Notes under the pieces: generated by a model
The model's input: only the letters and a program-made list of their open reading frames with translations
The model's database searches: none
What the model was told of the DNA's origin: nothing
Assembly: GCA_944990035.1 (NCBI GenBank)
Contig: CALYLX010000059.1
Span: 310,001-374,000 of the forward strand
Length of the DNA: 64,000 nt
Direction: 5' to 3'
Source: Clitopilus passeckerianus
Taxonomy: Eukaryota > Basidiomycota > Agaricomycetes > Agaricales > Entolomataceae
Shown here: positions 53,018 to 63,537 of the stretch, piece by piece
Numbering within the stretch: the first letter of the stretch is position 1
How the letters are laid out: each line of letters starts with the position of its first letter
Made by a program: the position numbers and the translations under genes

Positions 53018-54738
53018 TTAAGATTTACGCTGCTTAGCTTCTTTATAGGCGTACACGACACGTGAAAGGTCTATATCCTCCTCAGACTCGACCACGCTTA
53101 CTTCAACACCTCGTATTGCGGATTCAAGAAGTCTCTTCAATAATTCTGGCACATCACTGGACCATTGCGAACCCTCGACGTGAACTGGACTCCTCTTCAG
53201 TGTGATGTTCACGTGCTCTATCTTCCACACCTCTAAAAAACGGGCATGGGGTTCCTTATGGCGTGTCCGTTTCAGCCCCTCGTACGAAAGGTGAAGGTCT
53301 TCAGGGTTGCGAAAATCTCTCGGTGAAGATAGGTTCACCACACGAATCTCTGGAAGACAGCGGCTCAATTCTCCAAAGAGGTCTGCCGTCAAGCAATTGA
53401 CATCCAATGAAATCGATCTGAGATCAATATTCAAGGGGACGACATTGGAGCCTTTACAACACCCTTCGTGATATTTTGTAATGCTTCCCAGCGTAGAAAC
53501 AAGGCCGAAGAGTTCCCTGTCAGGAGGGTAGCACTTGGTTTCATCAGGATCAGGGCTTTCTGCTTGGTTGGAAGAAACATGCACTCGGAGATGGGCCATT
53601 TTTAAAACTGGGAGCGCAATCCTGTCAACCGTCCGAATGTCGGTAAAATCCAAACGCCATCTTACAGCGGGGCCGAAGTGATCCGGCCCTGGGGAGGAGT
53701 TACGGTCGTCGGGATGGGATAGAGTGGACTGCCGATGAAAGTTTGGATAATCAACACGAGCATCTACATGGCCGGCGACGAAGAACCAATGGGCAGGTAT
53801 GCTCAGTTCCTCGAGCGTTTTACCGTTGCGTTCAATGAAGCAATCAATAGCCTCGCGGTCGCCCGGGTTGCCCTGATCTTCGGCTCTGTCGATGGTGACT
53901 AATTCAAAGCGTTGGACCTTCCCTAACGAATTCCAGTCAGGATGCATGGTGGAGACCATATCGGCAAGCATTGCATTTTGCACGTCCAGGTCCCTGAAAA
54001 CCAGACGGAATGACTCCATAGCGAATATAGACCGCTGGGGTTCAAAAAGGCTTAGGAATTTGAGTAACGAAGCCTTCGATGTTTCAACGTCAATACCATC
54101 TGTCGCCGAATCATGGTAGAGCTCAATTGTCAACTTCTTCAGTTTGAGGGGGGTTTCTGCTGTTATATCTTGGACCTTGAGATGTGACTTCCCCAGCGCC
54201 CAGCGAAGTTCCAAGCTCTGGAGAGGAACATCCAACTTTTTCTCGGCAAAAGCGGACAAGACTTTTGAAAAAACCAAGCTTGCAAAACCGCCTTCGCCAT
54301 TTAAGCTTTCGATGCGGACTGATGCGAGATTTGGTAAACCGATCGGGAATTCGCCGACCTGTGTTTCAACAGGTGCCAAAGACTGCAGCGAACGATTTGC
54401 CTTCGAGCGGACATGGGCTGACCCGTGCGTACGGAGAGCAAGATGTACAGGTTCATCCTGCTCGGCTTCGAGATCAAAGTGACGATCTGAGACGAACACT
54501 TAGCGTATGTGCTTGAATATGTGGGGTCTCCTGCGATTCTCTGGGGTCAGGAAGCATTTGGTAGATTGTGAGCAAGTGATCACTTTTGCAGCCTCGCATT
54601 GGAGGTGGTCGGAACAACTTCGACTGTTTTGTACATTAGGGCAAAGTGGCGTTTGAAGAACCGTGGATGAACACGGTGTAAGTTTTCAGCAACCCTCGGC
54701 GGGAGCAAATGTGCAAGTCTATCACTGGTGGGCGCCAT
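53018..54738 (-). CDS. F-box-like/LRR-type paralogue with apparent frameshift
   Basis: The main frame (54499-53018) codes for about 493 leucine-rich residues related along its length to the gene at 41078 (NIDLRSISLDVNCLTADLF, LSSPRDF, PAHWFF). It has no ATG at its 5' end. Upstream, from an ATG at 54738, another frame gives an F-box-like start (LAHLLPPRVAENLH, HPRFFKRHFALMYKTVEV). A 43-nt GT..AG segment could be spliced to give LQKESQETPH..HTLSVRLRSS, but this frame meets TGA at about 54485, one base out of step with FDLEAEQ. So the gene appears complete except for a single frame change near 54485. It is a young pseudogene, or a sequencing error, or an unusual splice. Confidence 0.6.
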
Positions 54739-56713
54739 CTGAGTCTGTTGAGGCCTATACGGGCGAAGCGTTGAGACAGGACAGCAGTCGAATCGACGTT
54801 ATTTATCCGTATCCCGGAACGGGTGAACGCCTACTGAGAAGACACACGACCGATCAATTGCAGGCTATGGGTCCATGAAAACGGTTGTATACAGGCGTCG
54901 TTTAAGATCCGTTTGCGAGACATTTCCCACAGAACGGGTCCCTTTTCGTGTATGTTATTTCGTGTGTCCTTTGATAATTGTTCCTTCGAGTGAACGTAAG
55001 CCCTCCATTGAAGAGTGCCTGCTGTTCGCCCACAAACTTGAATGACTAAGTGGAAGACTATTGTCAATTCTTCAAGAGTATGACCGAATGCTGTATAACC
55101 TCCACCCTACATAACATTTACAGGTGTCGATAGTCGGGAATCTAAATCACAAGAACAACATTCCTGTGTACACTGAACTGCGTGAGTTCAACACAACTTC
55201 CAGCTCCCTGTGGGTGTACTAGGCACTTGACTTCTCGTTGGACATTCGAAAGACGGACCGGTCAATGTAACGTAGTCACTTGTTTCAAACCGAGTTGGCA
55301 CGTCAGGGCCTCGGACACGAGCCTTTGCAAAGAAGAAGCATCAGTCTTCTGGTCTTCTCAGAGCTGTGGCAGCTGATGTGAGCGCCATGTTCAAGGCTTG
55401 AGGAGACCCACAGGTAGACGGGGTCACGGCTGATATTGTGTATCCGGAAGATGGTCAGGCTCAGTTTCAAATCAGATCAATTTCTAATCTGTTTTTTAAA
55501 ATTTAATTACGACTTTGAACGTCAACGGCCTCCCTTGGCGGGTCCAGAGCCTTTGAGTATCTCGCTGCTGGCTGGCCCCTCTTGCAATTTCGGATGCTAA
55601 TACCCGATTTTACGTACCCACCTGGTACCCCAACCTTGACCAGGTCATATCCTCCCCTCAATCCTTGACAGAATCTGCTCTTTCATCGCCGAGGATACCT
55701 GTTCTAGGAGGAAGACCCTCCACTGGCATGTGCCTGCCTTGGCTTCATGGGCCACAGAAGACCGTCCATGCGACAGATATGGCATTCAGTACCAAATTTA
55801 AGCCCAATGCTACAATACCTACCGGATAAGCTACGGAGACCCGCCAGCAGTTCCCAACAGGTAAACTTTCCCTTTCATCCCTTTCTATTCCTGAGTTGAC
55901 ACCAATTCAATGTGTAAGCTTTCTCCAGGACTTCCAAAGGTAAGATTGGGTCAAGCTCCCAAAGTACGCCTCACTCGTTCGGCCTTGCGGAGGAACGGGT
56001 ATAAAATGTGCCCCGTCAACCAAGGACGTTCCAGTGTACGGAAAGTTACAAAAGGCAGTGAATTCTGACGGCCGCCCATGACTACTTCCCAACATCAGAA
56101 AGGTGTTCGTTGGTTGTTCATCCGTCCCCGAAACGGCGCAAAACATGAGTGAAGGAAAGGTGACAAGGTGCCAGCGTTGAGAATATCAATGGGATGGATT
56201 GCCGTATCGGGATCTCAAATTGGGTCACCTCCAATGACTCCAAGACAAGGAAAGCACCATGATTAGGTTGGTAGCCTCCAGTTTCTCCATGTGCTAAACC
56301 CTCTATTGAGCGAAGCAGGTCAAGTGGCCTTGGGAGCCATTGCGTCCCCACTGTAAGATCAAGTTCGGTAGTGTCCCCGACGTCTCGTCGAAGTGCTTAG
56401 TTGGTCAGATAGCAGGAAAAGGGGTGTATTGACAGGGTGTATGATCGAAATACGCGATGAATACGAACGAACGAATAAACTAGCGAACGAATACTAACTA
56501 ACGAACTTTATATACGATAAGGTATGCATAACTATATTGCGGATATTTGGGTGGATCCACAGTTAATAAGACGAAACTTGTAAAAGAACGCTGTACTTGA
56601 TATAAAATGAGCGTTATGAAAAGTAATGTAAATGAATGATGAAATGAACGAAATATCCTAATCTGGCGCTTGATGTCTGATTCCGCACGCAAGTGGGCTA
56701 CCAGCCTCACACC
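54739..56713. other. Gene-poor stretch
   Basis: No intact gene is present in 2 kb. Two minus-strand frames at 56118-56351 and 55907-56146 read like one protein broken by a frame change (PLIFSTLAPCHLSFTHV, then TDEQPTNTFLMLGSS), but I cannot name it. Simple GAAC(GA)-type tetranucleotide runs occur near 56460-56510. Confidence 0.35.
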
Positions 56714-57856
56714 ACTAGGGTTGGGGAAGAAACCTCGCTGACCTTTCTTACCGGTAAGTTACCTGGGTCAGGTCCAGAGGCGAGTCAAAGCTCGAGCTCT
56801 GGAGGAGGGAACGATGATGAGGAAGAAGGTGGAGTGAGACCGTAAAGTGGTCAGAAGGGATTTTTGGTTCACACGGCCGGCGGTGAGGTTGGGCTACAAT
56901 GGGATGCATTGTGGTCTACAGTTCTCGAGACTGCAAAAGGAGACTACTGGAGCAGTCCGGGACTCCCTGGCACAGACTCAAGCTAACTACGAGAGACATT
57001 GAGTAGATACTGACTAAAGGAAAAAGAAATGTGTTTAGGGAGGCGGGTGGGAGAGAAATCTATAGACGGTCGATACCGTGAGCACGAGAAGAGAAAGTTC
57101 GAATGATGTCTACAGAAGAAGTCATGAGGACTTTTATACATGTCGAGAGGGCAAAGCAGAAGGAGGCCACCGGTGGCCTAGGAGGTCAAAGCATTGTGAA
57201 CAATGCAGGTGAGGCGCGACGAGTGGTGATCTCTGCTTTGACCTTGGGTAATCATCATTACCCAGCTCAGTTTCTTACCAGTAAGTTACCAGTTACCTAC
57301 CAACACGTGACCATATTACATAATGTCTTCCGGCTAAAATCCAAGTCAAAAATTCGCGAAAAATCTCATTGAGATGCTCGAATTGGCTTGGAACAAAAGT
57401 GATTCGATGATAGAGCAGGGATTAGTACTGCCCATATCAGTTATATCCTTTTACGACCCGTAAGAATCGAAAGGTGCTCAAGACTGTTTTCGGCGAGCTC
57501 CGGTGTGCCATCAATCAATTCCAAATGCGGCAGCACTCCGTCGATGAGATACCATGGAGATACCTATGTGAGGCTCTGCATATCTGGGACACTCGCAAGC
57601 TAAGTACTGCAGGTATAAAATTCTAAGGACTATATTCGAGCGATATATATATTTCTAACGCAAAAATGCACCAGTGTATCATCATTTCTGTGACTCTCGG
57701 ATGAAATTACAGATCAGGTGACTACATTGCAAGGTAAGTTACCTACCAAAAGTTTGGCCGACCCTCCAAGTAGGTAACTTACCAGTAACTTACCGGTTAT
57801 TTACCAGTTATTTACCGCATTCGGTAAGAAACCTAGGTTTTTTCCCCAACCCTAGT
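56714..57856. mobile_element. 1.14-kb terminal-inverted-repeat element with palindromic subterminal repeats
   Basis: The left end ACTAGGGTTGGGGAAGAAAC and the right end (reverse complement ACTAGGGTTGGGGAAAAAAC) form inverted repeats of about 22 bp, with a further TTTCTTACCG shared in both arms. Inside both ends are several copies of the palindrome GGTAAGTTACC or close variants (near 56752, 57281, 57725, 57769 and 57785-57820). Such subterminal repeats are typical binding sites for transposases. No transposase frame is present. No clear target-site duplication was found, so the superfamily is open. Confidence 0.65.
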
Positions 57857-58156
57857 CCCCACGAGTCGCGGGAACTTGAAAGTGTGACATCACTCCTCCG
57901 GCACGCGGGCCGACTCGACCTCAATATAGAACGACGCTGAACATGAGGCCCTTCAAGCCAATTGAGGGGTCTACAACGCGCTCGGTTGACATCTTGACTT
58001 GTTCCTCGACACCTTGGTGCCTACACAACTGCCCTCGAGCCTCTAGACCTGCCATTCCTATAACTCTCGCATACCAACTTACAGAACGGCCTAACACCTC
58101 GGAAGTAACGGGCTATTGTCAGCGGCCACCATCGCCGCCTGCGATCGCTTTTATCC
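57857..58156. other. Upstream region of F-box gene 3
   Basis: 300 bp between the inverted-repeat element and the start of the F-box gene. No other feature is seen. Confidence 0.3.
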
Positions 58157-59753
58157 ATGCATCGTGCCTGGCAGGTAACAGATCTTGTGCTAGAGATCCT
58201 TGATCTCGTTGAAGTCCTGTGTGGCTCCAGAAAAGACCTCCTGAGCCTTTCATTGTCAAGTAAAGCTCTGCATGACTTGGCCCTCGATCGCATCTGGTAT
58301 CACATCCCCCACCTGCGGCCCTTGGTAGACTGTCTGCCAGACGACCTCTGGTGCAAGAAAGAGCAGGTACGTAAGACTTCTCCAAATCATCAAGAACGTG
58401 TTTTAGGTGCTCAATCATTAGCTGAAGGTCCTCCTGAGAGATATCCTCCCTTCAGACTGGACCTCGCTCCAGAATTACGCCAGACGAGTTCGCAGTTTCG
58501 GAGATGAATGCCACGGAGAATATGACGTTTCTCCCAACGTCTATAGGGCATTGTATCAAGCTTCAGGGGGAAGGTACATTCTCCCAAATTTGAAGAAGCT
58601 CATCCTAGACTACGCAATGCTACCGGGAAGGATATTCTTCGCAGACATGCTCCTAGGGCCGAGCATTACAGAGTGCAGAGTCAAACTCGACTCATTCGAA
58701 ACACATAGCCCTCAGATATCTTGCATTCTCCGGCGATTTCTTTTGCTTACTAGGAGCATAACCCGTCTATCGTCGCTCGAGGAGTTGGACCTTCCTCCCA
58801 TTCACCATAAAATAGGGACAAATGACCTATCCCACGTATTTTACTTCCTTTCAGCACAGGTCTTGACCAATCTTGCTGTTGGGTCACTCTCTACAAGCGC
58901 ATTGATTCATATTTCCCGCCTTCCGAGGCTCAAATCCCTGCATATTCGCTGCCACGGAGGAATTATTGTCCCAGATTCCATCGTCGACCTCCAATCAGAC
59001 ACTTGGAGAGTTTCCAGGTCGTTCCCCTCCTTGGAGTCGATCAGGATTGACGATTGCGGCAACTTCTACGTCTGTGAGGCATTTCTCAGAACCGTATCCT
59101 CTCCGACTGTCGAATCACTCTCAATTGGCATTGTGGAAAGGCAGGAAGATACAGCGTCATGGGGAGATATCATCGAAACCCTGAGGGCCCGATGGAAAGC
59201 CACCCTACGACATTTGACCCTCTCATATACCCGGCATTCATCTTTTCTCTCCCCACAAATCCATACCCTTTCATATCACGACATCTTCGGCCTGTTACAT
59301 ATCTACGACCTCAAAACATTTGGCTACACGAGCTCACACAGTGCGAATTTCGACGACGGCATAGTCGTGGAAATGGCCCGCGCCTGGCCCCGAATAGAGC
59401 AACTGAGGCTCAAATATTGGGCAGACCTCTCTGCTTCACCAGTCTCACTACAGGCCATAGCGAATCTTCGTGATCGTTGCCTAAGGTTGAAGTACCTGGC
59501 CTGCACATTTATCGAGGATTACACTTTCAGCCAACTTGGAACCGATAGACCAAACGATGCCCTGGAAGTACTGGAGTTCTACAACTGCTCCATCTCCGAT
59601 CCCCTTCGACTTGCTACCTTCCTTAATGATAGCTTTCCAGGACTGCAGAAAATGGTTGTGTCGGGAACGAGTAGGGTTAACTTCGCTTCATTTATGGCAT
59701 GGCGCATTGTGGGGAGCATCACAGGGGTGGAATGGACTCGCCAGTACTACTAA
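58157..59753 (+). CDS. F-box domain protein
   Basis: Two exons, 58157-58366 and 58422-59753 (55-nt intron, CAG|GTACGT..CATTAG), code for 513 residues. The N-terminal F-box reads VTDLVLEILDLVE..LLSLSLSSKALHDLALDRIWYHI, directly followed by the second exon (LKVLLRDILPSDWTSLQNYARRVRSF). A nearer acceptor (TTTTAG at 58407) would give an immediate stop and was rejected. The remainder is a leucine-rich repeat region (LPNLKKLILDYAML, LEELDLPP, LPRLKSLHIRC, LRLKYLACTF). It is predicted to be an SCF ubiquitin-ligase adaptor of a kind that is abundant in Agaricomycetes, with unknown target. It is not closely similar to the other two F-box-like genes of the window. Confidence 0.85.
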
Positions 59754-59932
59754 TGTCACCTCGTAGTAAAACTTGTACATTAATCTTCCCATACGCTCAA
59801 GGACTTGCTGATGGACGTGATGCCGAATGAAATCCCTGTAGTGGAGCTCACGAACATCCGAAAGCCGATGCTGGGCGGATGCCAACAGGCAATGAAGTTT
59901 ACGTAAGGCATTCGGTCTCAACGCTGCCTACC

Positions 59933-62697
59933 ATGGCTCGCCCGTCGTATCCCAAGCCTCGATGGAGGCTTGTAGGGCAGCCTTTGCTATACACAATATC
60001 AATATTTGCCAGCTTGGCTGTATTTTTGGTATGTCCAGTCACCGCGAAGGTCGACGTTGTGGCTGATTGATTCTGAAAGTTCGGTTATGACCAAGGGTAT
60101 GTGCTTGGCCACGAAATTTCGCGATGAGCTGGCGTGAAGACAGTACAGGCGCTAATACAGGTCGACAGAGTGATGTCTGGAATAATAACTGGTCCTCATT
60201 TTATCAAGTATTTCGGTGAGCCTGGCCCGATAAAGGTCGGAACAATGGTTTCTGTCCTGGAGATAGGCGCATTTGGTACGTATATCTGTTTCGTTGCTGG
60301 TGTCGTCTTTCTGATCATTCTTCCTGGTATAGTGACGTCTGTTGCAACTGGCCGTATTGGAGACCTGATTGGAAGGAAAGGCACCCTGATCATTGGCGGG
60401 GTTGTCTTCACTGTTGGAGGTCTGGTGCAAACCTTCACGTCAGGATTTGGGACTATGGTTATTGGACGTATCATTTCCGGCTTTGGAGTTGGCCTTCTAT
60501 CGTGAGTTGCCACCTCTGGCTTATACTTGCACGCAGAAATAACCAAGTTTCACTCAGGACCATTGCGCCCATTTATCAAAGTGAAATATCACCCCCAAAC
60601 CACGTAAGCCGCGTCCCCAAGAGTACCCACCGTGTCTTGATAAACTTTGCAGCGCGGTGCCCTTGCCTGTGCTGAGTTCACGGGAAATATCTTCGGATAC
60701 GCGTTTTCGGTCGTACGTGCCTGGTTTTCATGGACGACGTCATTTGGGCTAATTATGCGCCTCTTCAGTGGACGGACTATTTCTGCTCATACATAGACTC
60801 GAACATGGCATGGCGAATTCCCCTGTTCATTCAAGCCGTGATAGGTGCAATCCTGGCTGGTGGTTCATTCTTGATGCCAGAGTCTCCTCGGTAAGTTGGT
60901 TAATGGAAAACCTGGCCAATCCTCACTAATGTTGCCACGCTTCAGATGGCTTATTGACGTGGACAAGGACGAAGAAGGCTTGCGGGTTCTTGCAGATCTG
61001 CACGGTGGCGACATCGACGACCCCGTAGCTCGACAAGAATTCCAAGAGATCAAGGATAAGGTTATCGCGGAGGTACGTCTCCCGCTGGTCTAGTCGTGCT
61101 GCTACTGACTGACATGATATTCAGCGCGAGTCTGGAGAGGCGCGGACCTACACTGCTATGTGGAGAAGGTACAAGAGGAGAGTGTTGTTGGCAATGTCCT
61201 CGCAGGCTTTTGCTCAACTTGTAAGTCTTCCATTGACGAGATAGGTTCGTCATGCTAAGTGAGCCCTACAGAATGGAATCAATGGTTCGTGATATCAGAC
61301 GTGTTCTTCCCGCGCGCGTATACTCATGGCAGATGTCCTGTAGTCATATCCTACTATGCCCGTAAGCACTCCCACCTTTGGACAGACATCTTGAGTTTTC
61401 TGACATATCTCCATAGCTCGCGTGTTCGAAGGTTACATACGCCTCTGCTCTGGCTCATGACCTGTATTAACGACATTTTGACAGCTGCTGGTTGGGTTGG
61501 AAGGCAAGCTATTCTAATGACTGGCATCAACGCCATAATCTACCTTCTGAGCACGCTGCCTCCGTGAGTTCATCGCCTTGATCCTGATTGCGGGGGCTAA
61601 CTTTGTTTTAGGTGGTATTTGGTCGATCGTTGGGGTCGACGACCTATACTTCTTTCCGGCGCTGCCGTGGTATGTGCAATCGCTGGTGGTGAGGTGCGAC
61701 TTGCTGATTTGCTACTTTTCCAGATGACATTGGCGCTGTCGGCAACTGGGTTTTGGCTCTACCTCGATGTGCCTTGGACACCTAATGCCGTCGTGGTAGC
61801 AGTCGTCATATACAATGCTGCCTTCGGTTATAGGTATGCCTTCCATCATCATCATCATTTTGCAGATGTTGATATAGTAAACAGCTGGGGTCCTATTCCG
61901 TGGCTTTACCCCCCAGAAGTCCGTCCATCCATTGCCTGACCTTCCAACTTGCTGAGCAAGATTTTACAGATCATGCCTCTTACCGTCAGAGCCAAAGGTG
62001 TCTCACTGTCTACGTGCACAAACTGGGCATTCAATTACCTGATTGGAGCTGGCACTCCGTGGCTACAAGATGTAATACATTGGCGCCTGTATTTTATGCA
62101 TGCATTCTTCTGTGTGTGTAGTTTTATACTTGGTTCGTACTGCTATTTTCCCACCATTACAGGGCACTTATTGCTGTCTCTCTAGTATATTTCCGTGAGT
62201 GTCCACGAGTGTTTATTGCCTCGTGGTATTCAGAATGTAATCCCCACTACAGTATACCCCGAAACAAAAGGTGTTCCATTGGAAGAAATGGATGCTGTCT
62301 TTGGCGAAGGTGCGCCTACTCTAAACCGCATATTACCGGTATTGACTACCCCTTATATCCAGAACCAACGAAACCTACCTTCAAAAACCCAGACACCGCG
62401 GAACGTGACACCTTCCTTGGACCCACAACTTCTCCAATCGCGTCATATCCACCGCCAGCGAAGTCAGCTCGACCAACATCAGCAAGAGGCGGATGGCTTG
62501 GCCAATTATTTACGCCAAAGTCAGCTTCTTACCAACGAATGCGTGACGAAGAGGCGGAGGAACTGGCGCCACTGCATTCGTCCAGGGATATTGCAGACCA
62601 GATAGACGAGGATGGGGATGCGAGATATGACCGCGAGGAACGTGGCGTTCATAGTAGACGATCCTGGGAGGGAAGGAGAAGCCAGGACTCCACATGA
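59933..62697 (+). CDS. MFS sugar transporter (hexose-transporter type), 19 exons
   Basis: Exons: 59933-60028, 60080-60096, 60169-60501, 60558-60603, 60653-60712, 60769-60890, 60946-61072, 61125-61220, 61272-61284, 61344-61361, 61417-61431, 61485-61563, 61612-61669, 61724-61833, 61885-61918, 61970-62132, 62186-62194, 62253-62309 and 62363-62697. The sum is 1788 nt, coding for 595 residues. Family signatures are in order: FGYDQG (33-38), GRIGDLIGRKG, PESPR (221-225), NGINVISYYA (300 on), VDRWGRRP (345 on), GYSWGPIPWLYPPE and YPETKG (467-472). Twelve membrane helices and a 110-residue acidic C-terminal tail are expected. It should import a sugar by proton symport at the plasma membrane; the exact sugar is unknown. 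Five exons are 9-18 nt long. Donors GTTCGT and GTCCGT are less common but keep the frame. Confidence 0.88.
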
Positions 62698-63453
62698 CGC
62701 ATAGAGCTTGTAAGGTTCACAAAAACCATGGGTTGATACTAAATACTAATATTCCGCGCAGAGCCACCTATCATACCCTGCTTTGCTGTTATATTACAAG
62801 TGCTTTCTGCCTATTCTATGGACTATTTATTTCAATTCTCGGCAGAAGCTCCTGCAGATTAATCCCCGGTTTGGTAAACAACTAGGTCATTGACCGCATC
62901 ACGACGCCCTTATCTCTTTGGCGAAGGTTCCAGGATGGATCTCAAGCGCTGTCATCAGTTGCCAGATACGGCTTGATCATTACGTTTCCATTGCTGCTCA
63001 CAATGCGAACCACTCCGAAGCCAGAATTGGGACATGCGTCCTAATGAGAGCGATGGCCTGTGGCAAGACGTTCAGGATTAGAACTAGCATGGCTGAGGGA
63101 GCTCTCCAGAAAATATCTCGGTCATGGGGTCATGGGTCGTCGGTTTATGGCTGCCCTTATCCGAGTCGAGCTATTCAACTAATTTCCTTGAAAGATTGGC
63201 TTCCTCTGAGATGAGATGACCTCGCCATACAGCAAAATTCATCGTGTCTAACAAGAATACGCTCTGAGTTGCTTCCTCGACGCACAGCTCCACAGTTCTC
63301 GAACGCTCGAGGTCTAAGCTCTACAAGTCCTCACAGGTAAAGAAGAAGGCTTGCACCTTGGGAAGCCGTAACCTTGTGATAGGGAGTAGTTCATGCCCGA
63401 GGGCTTATCGATATATCGTCTTCTCAAGAGCTCTCTGTGAGCAGTTCGAAATC
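62698..63453. other. Intergenic region before repeat-peptide gene
   Basis: About 750 bp with no supportable gene. It contains the 3' region of the sugar transporter and, at its right end, the promoter of the repeat-protein gene. Confidence 0.35.
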
Positions 63454-63460
63454 TATAAAA
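63454..63460 (+). promoter_or_regulatory. TATA box of the repeat-peptide gene
   Basis: TATAAAA, 78 bp before the ATG at 63538. An ATG at 63468 opens an 18-codon frame ending before 63538, but it lies only 8 bp after the TATA box and is probably upstream of the transcription start. Confidence 0.5.
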
Positions 63461-63537
63461 TGCCACCATGCTGAAGACATTCGACATCAAGCCACCCTTG
63501 GTACTCCCTCTCCAGCCTCCTTAGACCTTTCGAAGCC

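Noticed and set aside
63468..63524. Upstream short frame before the repeat-peptide gene
   Set aside because: Its ATG is only 8 bp downstream of the TATA box and is likely outside the transcript.
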